Assembly (NCBI RefSeq): GCF_008935075.1
Contig: NZ_CP044545.1
Location: 2,383,501-2,447,500 of the forward strand
DNA length: 64,000 nt
Source: Pradoshia sp. D12
GTDB lineage: Bacteria; Bacillota; Bacilli; Bacillales; Pradoshiaceae
Direction: 5' to 3'
Below, in pieces: positions 56,903-64,000 of this stretch. The notes beneath the pieces were generated by a model. The model ran no database searches. It saw only the letters and a list, made by a program, of their open reading frames with translations, and was not told the origin of the DNA. The translations under genes were made by a program, and so were the position numbers. Numbering within the stretch: position 1 is the stretch's first letter; every line of letters starts with the position of its first letter.

Positions 56903-57495
56903 CAATCCATCCCCTTTCTTACTCTTTTCCAGTAGAAGTACCGATCTAAAATAATAGCTGCTATCGTTGCAATGACGGTTGCCAAAAAGGTCGGGCCGAC
57001 AATTTCTGTCGGATTGGCTGAATTATAATGAATGCGGATTCCTATGACGGTTGTTGGAATAAGCGTCAGCCCAGAGGTATTCAATGCCAGAAACGTAATC
57101 ATAGAGCGGCTTGCTGTATCCTTTCCGCCATTTAAGTCCTTTAATTGTTCCATCGCCTTTATACCCAGGGGTGTAGCTGCATTTCCCAGTCCAAATGTGT
57201 TCGCCATTATATTGGATACGATATATCCCATTGCCGGATGATTTGGCGGCACATCTGGGAAAAGCCTGGATACGATTGGCTTTGTCAAACGTGTTAAACT
57301 ATCCAATAGACCTGCCTCTTCTGCAATCTTCATGATGCCCAGCCAAAAAACAAGGACACTCATAAGGCCGAAGCATAGAGTGACCGATTCTTTTGCACTC
57401 TTAAAGATCGCTTCATTAACTTCCGCCATTGTTCCAGTAAACATCGCATAAATGATTCCAATTATACTGATTCCGACCCATATATAATTAACCAT
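56902..57495 (-). CDS. spmA: Spore maturation protein SpmA
   Basis: Partner of SpmB in spore core dehydration (197 aa). A Gate-domain membrane protein with about five segments; NIMANTFGLGNAATPLGIKA (~92-111) and FLALNTSGLTLIPTTVIGIR (~134-153) are typical. Its ATG overlaps the end of dacB by eight bases, so all three genes are co-translated. Confidence 0.95.
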   Translation of the reverse strand: MVNYIWVGISIIGIIYAMFTGTMAEVNEAIFKSAKESVTLCFGLMSVLVFWLGIMKIAEEAGLLDSLTRLTKPIVSRLFPDVPPNHPAMGYIVSNIMANTFGLGNAATPLGIKAMEQLKDLNGGKDTASRSMITFLALNTSGLTLIPTTVIGIRIHYNSANPTEIVGPTFLATVIATIAAIILDRYFYWKRVRKGMD

Positions 57496-58735
57496 TTGTG
57501 TTTACACCTGAAAAAGTATAGAAGACGTCTTTCCATATATCGAAGACAGTTTGATCTTTTTTATGTAGATAAACCGGTTTAGATATAAGCGTTTGTCCAT
57601 CAAGAATTAAATTCACCTTTCCAACCTTAGCCGGAAGATTTTTTCCTTTTTTCCACTGTTTTTTGGGCTTTTTCAGTTCATACTTTACTTCGACCTCCTC
57701 TTGTTCTTTTTGCGTAAGCGGGTAGGATAACGATGATTTTAAATAAGCTTTATTTTTATAAAATCCTTTTTTTATCGTTTTTATGTCTCCACGCGGTACT
57801 ACTTCAGTTAATGTGTAATTGTTAAATCCCGCCTCAAAAAGAGCTATATGATCAGCCCAATCTGTAGAATCATCGATAGTAACCGTAATAAGATCCAATC
57901 CATCCTTGGATGCAGTTGTCACTAGCGTGCGGCGCGCTTTTTTTGTATAACCTGTTTTACCGCCTGTGGTGTATTTATATTTTTCCGTTAACAGCCTGTT
58001 TTTGTTTTTCCAAACACGGTCCCATACTTCATTCGGGTTGGGTGCCCGATGGATCTTAGTTCCGGCAATTTTCTGATACATTTTATTCCCCATCGCATAC
58101 TTAGTTAGGATTGCCATATCATAGGCTGTGGAATAATGGTTATCAGAATTATCAAGACCATGCGGATTGGTGAAATGACTGTTCTTCATGCCAATCCATT
58201 CTGCTTTCTGATTCATTAATGCAGAAAAACCCTCCACACTTCCTCCCACATATTCAGCAATGGCAATCGCCGCATCATTTCCTGATCTGAGCATAAGTCC
58301 ATAAACAAGGTCGCTTAATTTTATTTTTTCTCCTACCTGCAAATAGATCGCCGATCCCTCTGCTTTTAAAATCGCATCTGTCACCGTTACAGTTTTATCC
58401 ATCTTCCCCGATTCAATCGCAAGAATTGCGGTCATAATTTTAGTAATACTCGCTATCCTTCGTTTTGTATGGGCATCCTTCTCATATAAAATCCGGCCGG
58501 TGCTCTGCTCAATCATAATTGCACTTTTAGCCCCTGTTTGGATTCTTTCAAGTTCTTGCGCTTGTGCAGAAACTGTTTTTATCGGCGAAAGTAAACTTGC
58601 CAAGCACAAAATCATAATGAGGATGGTGCCTGCCAGCTTCCATAACACTAAGCGGATTGGATCGTTCTTTACTGAAAGATTACGTTTCGAGTTATATTTC
58701 TTACGTTTATATTTGAAAGAGTACACTTTCACCAC
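57488..58735 (-). CDS. dacB: Sporulation D-alanyl-D-alanine carboxypeptidase DacB
   Basis: A penicillin-binding protein (PBP5*) that trims cortex peptidoglycan cross-links. The 415-residue protein has a signal sequence (hydrophobic ~30-55 ending in TVSAQA) and all three serine-site motifs: SITK (the catalytic serine and lysine), SGN in LMLRSGNDAA, and KTG in TTGGKTGYTK. I place the start at GTG 58735, preceded by AAGGGGA at 5-6 nt. The ATG at 58750 would lie only about five bases from the predicted transcription start. First gene of dacB-spmA-spmB. Confidence 0.92.
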   Translation of the reverse strand: MVKVYSFKYKRKKYNSKRNLSVKNDPIRLVLWKLAGTILIMILCLASLLSPIKTVSAQAQELERIQTGAKSAIMIEQSTGRILYEKDAHTKRRIASITKIMTAILAIESGKMDKTVTVTDAILKAEGSAIYLQVGEKIKLSDLVYGLMLRSGNDAAIAIAEYVGGSVEGFSALMNQKAEWIGMKNSHFTNPHGLDNSDNHYSTAYDMAILTKYAMGNKMYQKIAGTKIHRAPNPNEVWDRVWKNKNRLLTEKYKYTTGGKTGYTKKARRTLVTTASKDGLDLITVTIDDSTDWADHIALFEAGFNNYTLTEVVPRGDIKTIKKGFYKNKAYLKSSLSYPLTQKEQEEVEVKYELKKPKKQWKKGKNLPAKVGKVNLILDGQTLISKPVYLHKKDQTVFDIWKDVFYTFSGVNTNG

Positions 58736-58761
58736 ACTCGTCCCCTTCATGTTTTTGTACA

Positions 58762-58790
58762 AGTCTATGCGCTTAATTTCTTAAATATTC
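58762..58790 (-). promoter_or_regulatory. Probable sigma-E promoter of dacB-spmA-spmB
   Basis: On the minus strand GAATATT (58784-58790) and CATAGACT (58762-58769) are 14 bases apart, a close match to the sigma-E pattern (GNATATT, CATACANT). Mother-cell control of dacB is known in B. subtilis. Confidence 0.7.
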
Positions 58791-58883
58791 GAAGACAGGT
58801 TATTCAGGGTGAGTGATAAGTGAATTAGATTATGTATGAAGGAGGATACTAAAATTCTTCAGGTAATAATTACATAAAAAAAA

Positions 58884-58915
58884 GGCAACTAAAAGTTTAT
58901 GTAAACTTCGTTGCC
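58884..58915 (-). terminator. Terminator after modB
   Basis: Outer stem GGCAAC / GTTGCC, inner stem AAGTTT / AAACTT, followed on the minus strand by TTTTTTTTATG. Confidence 0.88.
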
Positions 58916-58938
58916 CATTTACGATCAGTGATGAATCT

Positions 58939-59595
58939 TCACTCTTTTTTTAATTGAATCACGAACAGCATGAGAAAAGATAGTAAGAATATAGCTAAAA
59001 CCCACATCCATGCTATGAGCATGTTGCCCGAATCAAGGGCTGTATAAATAGCTATCGGAACTGTTTGCGTAACGCCTGGAATATTTCCAGCAAACATTAA
59101 AGTAGCGCCAAACTCCCCCAATGCTCGAGCAAAGCTTAAAATACCGCCCGTCATAAGCGCTCTCGATGCTAACGGAAGGGAAACATGAAGAAAAACCTGC
59201 CATTTACTTGCTCCATCTACTCGAGCAGCATCTTCGATTTCATGGTCAATACCTTGAAAACCAGACTTAGCTGATTGATACATAAGGGGAAAAGCCACAA
59301 TCGTAGCAGCAATGACAGCCGCCCACCAAGTAAATATGACTGGCTTCTCAAAAATCCACTCAATTGCTTGTCCAATGATACTTTGTTTTCCCAACAAGAC
59401 AATCAAAATAAATCCTACTACTGATGGCGGCAGAACTAGAGGCAACATAAGAAATGTCTCAAAAGCCGCTTTTCCCTTAAAAGATTTCATAGCTAAATAG
59501 CGGCCAATAAATGTCCCTGATATGATAACAATTATTCCCGAAACCACTGCTATTTCAATTGAAAGAATAATAGGTGATAAAAATTCATGTAACAT
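58939..59595 (-). CDS. modB: Molybdate ABC transporter permease ModB
   Basis: The membrane channel of the molybdate importer (218 aa). About five helices; the ATPase-coupling loop is IDHEIEDAARVDGASKWQVF (~126-145), with LMLPLVLPPSVVGFILIVLL earlier and ARALGEFGATLMFAGN (~172-187). Of two close ATGs, 59595 has GAGGA at 6 nt, while 59601 is too close to it. Four to ten bases after modA. No modC ATPase follows; a terminator comes next. Confidence 0.94.
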   Translation of the reverse strand: MLHEFLSPIILSIEIAVVSGIIVIISGTFIGRYLAMKSFKGKAAFETFLMLPLVLPPSVVGFILIVLLGKQSIIGQAIEWIFEKPVIFTWWAAVIAATIVAFPLMYQSAKSGFQGIDHEIEDAARVDGASKWQVFLHVSLPLASRALMTGGILSFARALGEFGATLMFAGNIPGVTQTVPIAIYTALDSGNMLIAWMWVLAIFLLSFLMLFVIQLKKE

Positions 59596-59604
59596 ATTCA
59601 TTCC

Positions 59605-60387
59605 TCAGTTCACTATGAATCCGTATTCCTCAAATATGGCCGTTGCTTCCTTCGATTGAAGAAAGTCATAATATCTCTTTGCTTCAACAGGAAATTTTGT
59701 ATCATTTAGAATACCTAAAGGATACATAATAGGTGTATGGTGTTCTTTATTTGCCGTCGAGATGATCCTACTGTTATCTGATACAAGAGCATCTGTTTTA
59801 TATACAATACCAGCGTCTACATTACCTGTTTCAACATACGACAGAACTTGTCGAACATCTTTTGCTAAAATGAGTTTACTCTCTACCTCATCCCATATTT
59901 CTAGTACTTCTAATGTTTCCTTGGCATATTTTCCTGCAGGAACAGATTCAGGAATACCAATTGCGATCTTATCGATTGTTCCATTCATTAAATCTTCAAA
60001 ACCACTAATTTTGTTAGTTTCATTAGGACTCGGAGCAATTAAAACAAGTTCATTTTCTAATAAATTGATATGCTCCCCGTCCGCAATCATTTCTGCCGTA
60101 ATTAATGATTCAAACTTATCTTCTGAAGATGATAAAAACAAATCCACAGGAGCACCTTGCATGATTTGCTGCTGAAGCACACCGGAGCCAGCAAAATTAT
60201 ATGTAATATTCATTTCTGGATTTTCTTTTTCAAAAACAGCTTGAATGTCTCTTAGCGCATCCTGCAAACTAGCTGCAGCTGAAATTCTTAGTTCTACTTT
60301 TTCTTCTTTAACTTCTTGTTCAGAACATGCAACTAGAGTAATGACTAAAAGGAATAGCATTGTAAAAATCGATACAGATTTTTTCAT
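59605..60387 (-). CDS. modA: Molybdate-binding lipoprotein ModA
   Basis: The extracellular molybdate receptor of the ABC importer (260 aa). A signal peptide ends in the lipobox LVAC (cysteine ~21). The ligand-binding stretches ISAAASLQDALRDIQ (~35-49), YNFAGSGVLQQQIMQGAPVD (~63-82) and NVDAGIVYKTDA (~188-199) are typical of ModA. AAGGAGG lies 5 nt upstream of the ATG. It is separated from moaA by a 255-base leader rich in repeats. Confidence 0.95.
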   Translation of the reverse strand: MKKSVSIFTMLFLLVITLVACSEQEVKEEKVELRISAAASLQDALRDIQAVFEKENPEMNITYNFAGSGVLQQQIMQGAPVDLFLSSSEDKFESLITAEMIADGEHINLLENELVLIAPSPNETNKISGFEDLMNGTIDKIAIGIPESVPAGKYAKETLEVLEIWDEVESKLILAKDVRQVLSYVETGNVDAGIVYKTDALVSDNSRIISTANKEHHTPIMYPLGILNDTKFPVEAKRYYDFLQSKEATAIFEEYGFIVN

Positions 60388-60642
60388 GTAATCCTCCTTG
60401 ATGTATACCTACTTAAACAGAAATCATCTCAAGATTCAGTCTAATTTTAATGAAGAGCGTTTCTGATTTCACTTAATCCAGCTTAGTCTCCTGGTTCCTC
60501 AAGGGTTTATGGATCCCCTTTAAGATGGGTAACAGGGGGTGTGGGTCACAAAGGCTTAGCCTCATAACGTGATATTCTTAGCCTATGTTCCTTGACCAGT
60601 CCTTCTTAGGACTTCACTAAAAAAATCTAGTAAATTGATCTA
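60388..60642 (-). other. Repeat- and hairpin-rich leader upstream of modA
   Basis: This gap holds no reading frame. On the minus strand I see a small hairpin AGTCC / GGACT (60600-60615 region), the arms GGTCA / TGACC about 45 bases apart, two direct copies of AGGCTAAG with one AGCCT that either could pair with, a related repeat AGGAAC...CTAAG occurring twice, and CCAG / CTGG. It is GC-richer than its surroundings. It does not fit the Moco riboswitch pattern as I know it. Type and function unknown. Confidence 0.4.
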
Positions 60643-61659
60643 TTAACCACCTATAAAGAACATCCCTATCTTTTTTCTATTAGATATCGTTTGTTCCGTC
60701 CGTTCATCAGAATAACGGTCCGCCCTCAATTCCCAAACTTGACGAATGTGGTCCAGCAGTTCCTCATCTGTTACACCTCTACGGATTAATTCTTTTAAAT
60801 CATAGCCCTTTGAGGCAAACAAGCACGTATAAAGATGTCCATTCGATGAAACCCGTGCCCTTGTACAGGAAGAACAAAAAGAATCCGACACGGATGTGAT
60901 AAAACCAATTTCGCTCTTGCTATCTTTATAGCGATAGCGTTTAGCTACCTCTCCAAAATATTGCTCATCAACAGCCTCTAAATCGAAAACCTTAGACAGC
61001 TTTTCATATAGTTCTTTTTTCGCTACAACCTCTTTGAAACTCCATCCATTATCATTACCTACATCCATAAATTCGATAAAGCGCAGAGTTACACCCATCT
61101 TTTTAAAATAAGAAGCCATTGGGATGATATCATGATCATTGACTCCCTTTTGTACGACCATATTAACCTTGACCTGAAAGCCAAGGTTAACGGCATTCTC
61201 TATATTACGAAGAATAATAGAGGGCTGAATGCCACGACCATTCAACTGACCGAATACTTCGTTATCTAAAGAATCAAGACTAATATTTAAACGTCTTAGC
61301 CCAGCATTGTATAAGTCATGAGCATACTTTGAAAGCAAAAGACCATTCGTAGTTAAACCAATATCCTCAATTCCCTCTATTTTCACTAACCTTTCAACTA
61401 ATTTAGATAAATGACTTCGTAATAAGGGCTCCCCGCCTGTTAAACGCAGCTTTTTTACACCAAGACCTGCAAATAAACGGACTGTTCGTTCTATCTCCTC
61501 AAATGTCAGAAGCTCTTGTTTCTTTAAAAACGCATAATCATCTCCAAAGATTTCTTTAGGCATACAATATGTACAGCGGAAATTGCAGCGATCCGTAACT
61601 GATAGCCGCAAATCACGAATCGGTCTTTTTAATTTATCCAATAAAGACTGTGAGGTCAT
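60643..61659 (-). CDS. moaA: GTP 3',8-cyclase MoaA
   Basis: A radical SAM enzyme that starts molybdenum cofactor synthesis from GTP. The 338-residue protein has the SAM cluster motif CNFRCTYCMP (~25-34), RLTGGEPLLR (~74-83), and the C-terminal cluster cysteines in SFCSSCTRARVSSNGHLYTC (~259-278); the C-terminus IGMFFIGG ends in the conserved double glycine. The ATG at 61659 has AAGGGA 6 nt upstream; sixteen further in-frame codons are rejected. Confidence 0.96.
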   Translation of the reverse strand: MTSQSLLDKLKRPIRDLRLSVTDRCNFRCTYCMPKEIFGDDYAFLKKQELLTFEEIERTVRLFAGLGVKKLRLTGGEPLLRSHLSKLVERLVKIEGIEDIGLTTNGLLLSKYAHDLYNAGLRRLNISLDSLDNEVFGQLNGRGIQPSIILRNIENAVNLGFQVKVNMVVQKGVNDHDIIPMASYFKKMGVTLRFIEFMDVGNDNGWSFKEVVAKKELYEKLSKVFDLEAVDEQYFGEVAKRYRYKDSKSEIGFITSVSDSFCSSCTRARVSSNGHLYTCLFASKGYDLKELIRRGVTDEELLDHIRQVWELRADRYSDERTEQTISNRKKIGMFFIGG

Positions 61660-61791
61660 GGTTATTCCCTTCTTTTCATTCGGTTTCCAGGTCATTGATA
61701 TTATCAAATACCACCCTTTGTATTCTCCGGCGGAATTTCATTTATCCATCTAACTCTTACTGTCCTTAACAGCTGTAAAAACGCGTTTTCT

Positions 61792-62025
61792 TTAACCTCC
61801 ACTAACTGGAGGTATAAACACCACCACATCTCCATCTCTAATTTTCTCATCTTCTGTCACATATTCTTCGTTTATCGCAACAAGGACTGAATGCTTTTCG
61901 AAGTTTGGATAGGTTTCTTCTGCCCATTGCAGCAACTCTCGGACAGACCATTCCATTCGTTCGATGTTCTCTTCCGCTTTACCGGTCAAGTCTCGCATAC
62001 TTGCAAAATAGAGAATTTTTATCAT
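61792..62025 (-). CDS. moaD: Molybdopterin synthase sulfur carrier subunit MoaD
   Basis: A 77-residue ubiquitin-fold protein that carries the thiocarboxylate sulfur to MoaE. The C-terminus VVFIPPVSGG has the essential terminal Gly-Gly. The start overlaps the moaE stop by four bases. The adenylating partner (moeB) is not in the window. Confidence 0.95.
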   Translation of the reverse strand: MIKILYFASMRDLTGKAEENIERMEWSVRELLQWAEETYPNFEKHSVLVAINEEYVTEDEKIRDGDVVVFIPPVSGG

Positions 62026-62474
62026 TTTATTGACTCCTCTGATAATGGCTTTTTATGTTGATTCCCCACCCATACTTCCCCATTTTCCCAAATCTCCTTT
62101 TTCCAAATTGGGACAATTTGTTTAATCCGTTCAATCGCATATTCGTTTGCTTCATAAGCATTCTTTCTGTGAGGTGAAGAAATAGCTATAACAACGGCTA
62201 TATCTGATATTTCCAATTGTCCAATACGATGAGCAATCGCCACTCGTGTACCCGGCCATTTCATTTCAATTTCTCTACCAATTTCCGCCAGCTTTTTTTC
62301 AGCCATTGGTCCATACGCTTCATATGCCAAGGATAATGTTCGAACACCGTTTGTCCATTCCCTTACATGACCGGAGAACACGGTTACTGCGCCCGCTCCC
62401 TCGTGTAATACATAATCTGCATATTTTTGAACCTCTATTGGATCTTGAACTATTTCAAATGGTTTCATGATCAT
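62022..62474 (-). CDS. moaE: Molybdopterin synthase catalytic subunit MoaE
   Basis: Inserts two sulfurs into cyclic pyranopterin monophosphate together with MoaD. The protein (~150 aa) shows GAGAVTVFSGHVREW (~28-42), SLAYEAYGPMA (~50-60), HRIGQLEI (~81-88) and the catalytic lysine region VPIWKKEIWENGEVWV (~119-134). The start is one of two ATGs, 62474 or 62468, after AGGGA. The frame is open to 62672, but those 66 codons overlap the end of moeA and have no counterpart in MoaE. Confidence 0.93.
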   Translation of the reverse strand: MIMKPFEIVQDPIEVQKYADYVLHEGAGAVTVFSGHVREWTNGVRTLSLAYEAYGPMAEKKLAEIGREIEMKWPGTRVAIAHRIGQLEISDIAVVIAISSPHRKNAYEANEYAIERIKQIVPIWKKEIWENGEVWVGNQHKKPLSEESIK

Positions 62475-62649
62475 CACATCCCTGTATAATCTAGCATCCA
62501 TCACTAGCATCCATCTATTCAATGACTCTTCTTCTACCGACTGCGACATCATATGTTTACTGACGGACATAGATTTTTTGATAATATCCAACCGGTTCCC
62601 ATAAGTGTTGTTTTCCCCTATTTTTATAAACCTACGATTAATCAAACTT

Positions 62650-63906
62650 TCATAGCATCCATCGAGATGCACCTTCTTCTACTCCCAATAGCAATAAATC
62701 AACTTCATCTCCAGCCTTCCAGCCCTTTTTTCCACCGGGGAGAACGATAAATGCATTTCCCCTAGCAATGGATGTAACCGCATTCGATTTATTAAAACCA
62801 GCAGGAGTCGCGCTTAATCCTGAAGAAGTTACTTCATACGTTGCTCGAATAAAACGAGTAAACGGATTAGCATCCAAAAAATCTTCTGCTAATGCAGCCT
62901 TTACGTTTGGCATAAACGGTTTACAGCTACCCATCATTTTTAACAGGGTTGGACGAACAAATAATTCAAAGCCCGAATAACAGGCAGATGGATTTCCAGA
63001 TAAACCAAATAAATACTTTCCATTATTCACTGCTACTGTCGTAACACTACCTGGGCGTATGGCTACTTTATTAAATAAGACATTCGCTCCAAGATGTGAA
63101 TAAATGACTGGCATAAAATCAAAATCTCCAACTGAAACACCACCAGTTGTAATAAGACAATCTGTCTCTTTAATTGCTCTTTCCACTGTTTGTAGGGATT
63201 GCTTTAGATTATCCGCTTGAATACCATATGTATGATTTTCAATTCCCATCCGCTTCAGCTGTGCTTCAATCATGGGTCCGTTACTATTGCGGATTTTGCC
63301 TGGTACAAGATCATCCTCTACTTCCAATAATTCTGTACCTGTAGATAAAATACCAACTACTGGCTTCTTGGCTACTTTCACGTGCGCATATCCAAAGGTC
63401 GCCAGCAATGCAATCACACCTGGTGTAATGACCGCCCCCTCTTCGATAAGCCGTTCATCTTTCCTGGCATCTTCTCCTTTAGGAGAAACATTTTCATTCA
63501 TTCCGAATGATTTATAAATAGATATGTGATCTTCCTTTTCTATCACCTGTTCCAGCATAACAACAGCATCTGCATCCTTAGGCATCATTGCCCCAGTCAT
63601 AATTCGAATGGCTTCTCCGGGAGCAAGTGTCTTTTTCGAAATATATCCAGCTCCAACCTCATCAATTACGTGAAAGGATACATGATGCTCGTCTGAGGCT
63701 CCAACTGAGTCGGACGAATGAATGGCAAATCCATCATATGCCGATCGATCAAATGGAGGAACATCATGTTTAGCAATAATCGGCTCCGCTAAAATTCGAC
63801 CATAAGCTTCTGACAAAGGGACCATTTCAGCTGAAGCAGGCTGTATTTCTTGCAAAATTTTCTCTATTGCTGCTGAAATTGGTATTGGTATTCTTTTTTC
63901 TACCAT
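62650..63906 (-). CDS. moeA: Molybdopterin molybdenumtransferase MoeA
   Basis: Inserts molybdate into adenylated molybdopterin. The 418-residue protein has the MoeA signatures DVPPFDRSAYDGFAI (~48-62), MPKDADAVVMLEQV (~104-117), GILSTGTELLEV (~185-196), ITTGGVSVGDFDF (~248-260) and LFGLSGNPSACYSGFELFV (~297-315). It runs divergently from moaC. mobB, which usually follows moeA in Bacillus, is absent; moaE follows after ~175 bases. Confidence 0.96.
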   Translation of the reverse strand: MVEKRIPIPISAAIEKILQEIQPASAEMVPLSEAYGRILAEPIIAKHDVPPFDRSAYDGFAIHSSDSVGASDEHHVSFHVIDEVGAGYISKKTLAPGEAIRIMTGAMMPKDADAVVMLEQVIEKEDHISIYKSFGMNENVSPKGEDARKDERLIEEGAVITPGVIALLATFGYAHVKVAKKPVVGILSTGTELLEVEDDLVPGKIRNSNGPMIEAQLKRMGIENHTYGIQADNLKQSLQTVERAIKETDCLITTGGVSVGDFDFMPVIYSHLGANVLFNKVAIRPGSVTTVAVNNGKYLFGLSGNPSACYSGFELFVRPTLLKMMGSCKPFMPNVKAALAEDFLDANPFTRFIRATYEVTSSGLSATPAGFNKSNAVTSIARGNAFIVLPGGKKGWKAGDEVDLLLLGVEEGASRWML

Positions 63907-63970
63907 TCTTTTATCTCCTTACAAATAGAATGCTATACTATGGATAAATCATATAGAAAGGATGTTTTCC

Positions 63971-64000
63971 ATGACAAAATTCACTCATTTCAATGAACAG
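63971..64000 (+). CDS. moaC: Cyclic pyranopterin monophosphate synthase MoaC, start only
   Basis: Only ten codons are in the window (MTKFTHFNEQ), but THFNEQ just after the start is the conserved opening of MoaC, the enzyme acting after MoaA. AAAGGA lies 8 nt upstream. It is divergent from moeA, with a 64-base shared promoter region, which fits a molybdenum cofactor cluster. Confidence 0.8.
   Translation, partial: MTKFTHFNEQ

Noticed and set aside
60388-60642. Moco riboswitch
   Set aside because: The conserved helices and unpaired blocks I know for that class are not recognisable, so I only report an unclassified leader.

Overview
This window reads as a contiguous piece of chromosome from a low-GC, endospore-forming, aerobic member of the Bacillaceae. 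Nearly every gene has a clear Bacillus subtilis counterpart, and the order follows the B. subtilis dapB-to-dacB segment (ypjD, qcr, ypi, aro, hep, mtrB-folE, hbs, spoIVA, gpsA, der, ypfD, cmk, ypeB-sleB, prsW, gudB, recQ, fer, serA, res, rluB, spm, dacB). Spore genes (spoIVA, ypeB-sleB, spmA-spmB-dacB, ypjB, yphF) confirm a spore former. Almost everything is on the minus strand; ypjC, fer, serA and a terminal moaC fragment are on the plus strand. I see no phage, insertion sequence, CRISPR array, tRNA or rRNA.

Layout. 1-9,000: dapB fragment, ypjD, a YitT-family membrane protein, a YugP-like metalloprotease, ypjB/ypjA, the menaquinol:cytochrome c reductase genes qcrABC, and ypiF/ypiB/ypiA. 9,400-15,600: the aromatic block aroC-aroB-aroH-hisC-tyrA-aroA. 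15,800-21,200: cheR, ndk, the menaquinone side-chain and methylation genes hepS-menG-hepT, TRAP (mtrB), folE and HU. 21,600-27,900: spoIVA, yphF/yphE, gpsA, der, yphA. 28,300-34,200: an S1-domain protein, a PlsC-type acyltransferase, cmk, a c-di-GMP-binding PilZ protein and the germination pair sleB-ypeB. 34,600-45,500: prsW, asparaginase, bacilliredoxin reductase, glutamate dehydrogenase, mecB, a phosphodiesterase, a CBS protein, recQ and ferredoxin. 45,600-48,500: the riboflavin transporter under an FMN riboswitch, and serA. 48,500-55,300: a fragment of a polyol dehydrogenase, then resABC (cytochrome c maturation) and resDE (redox two-component system). 55,400-58,800: rluB and the sporulation genes spmB-spmA-dacB. 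58,900-64,000: molybdate uptake (modAB) and molybdenum cofactor synthesis (moaA, moaD, moaE, moeA, start of moaC).

How the genes fit together. Respiration is a recurring theme: the menaquinone genes supply quinol for the qcr complex, resABC make c-type cytochromes and resDE regulates them. The aro block makes chorismate and prephenate. The most notable departures from the B. subtilis plan are: the trp operon is missing from the aromatic block although TRAP is kept; a 157-codon piece of a mannitol-dehydrogenase-type gene lies between serA and resE; the molybdenum cluster has no mobB or modC here; and a roughly 250-nt repeat- and hairpin-rich leader of unknown type precedes modA. I found no clearly new multi-gene system; this is mostly conserved core genome with a few points worth checking.
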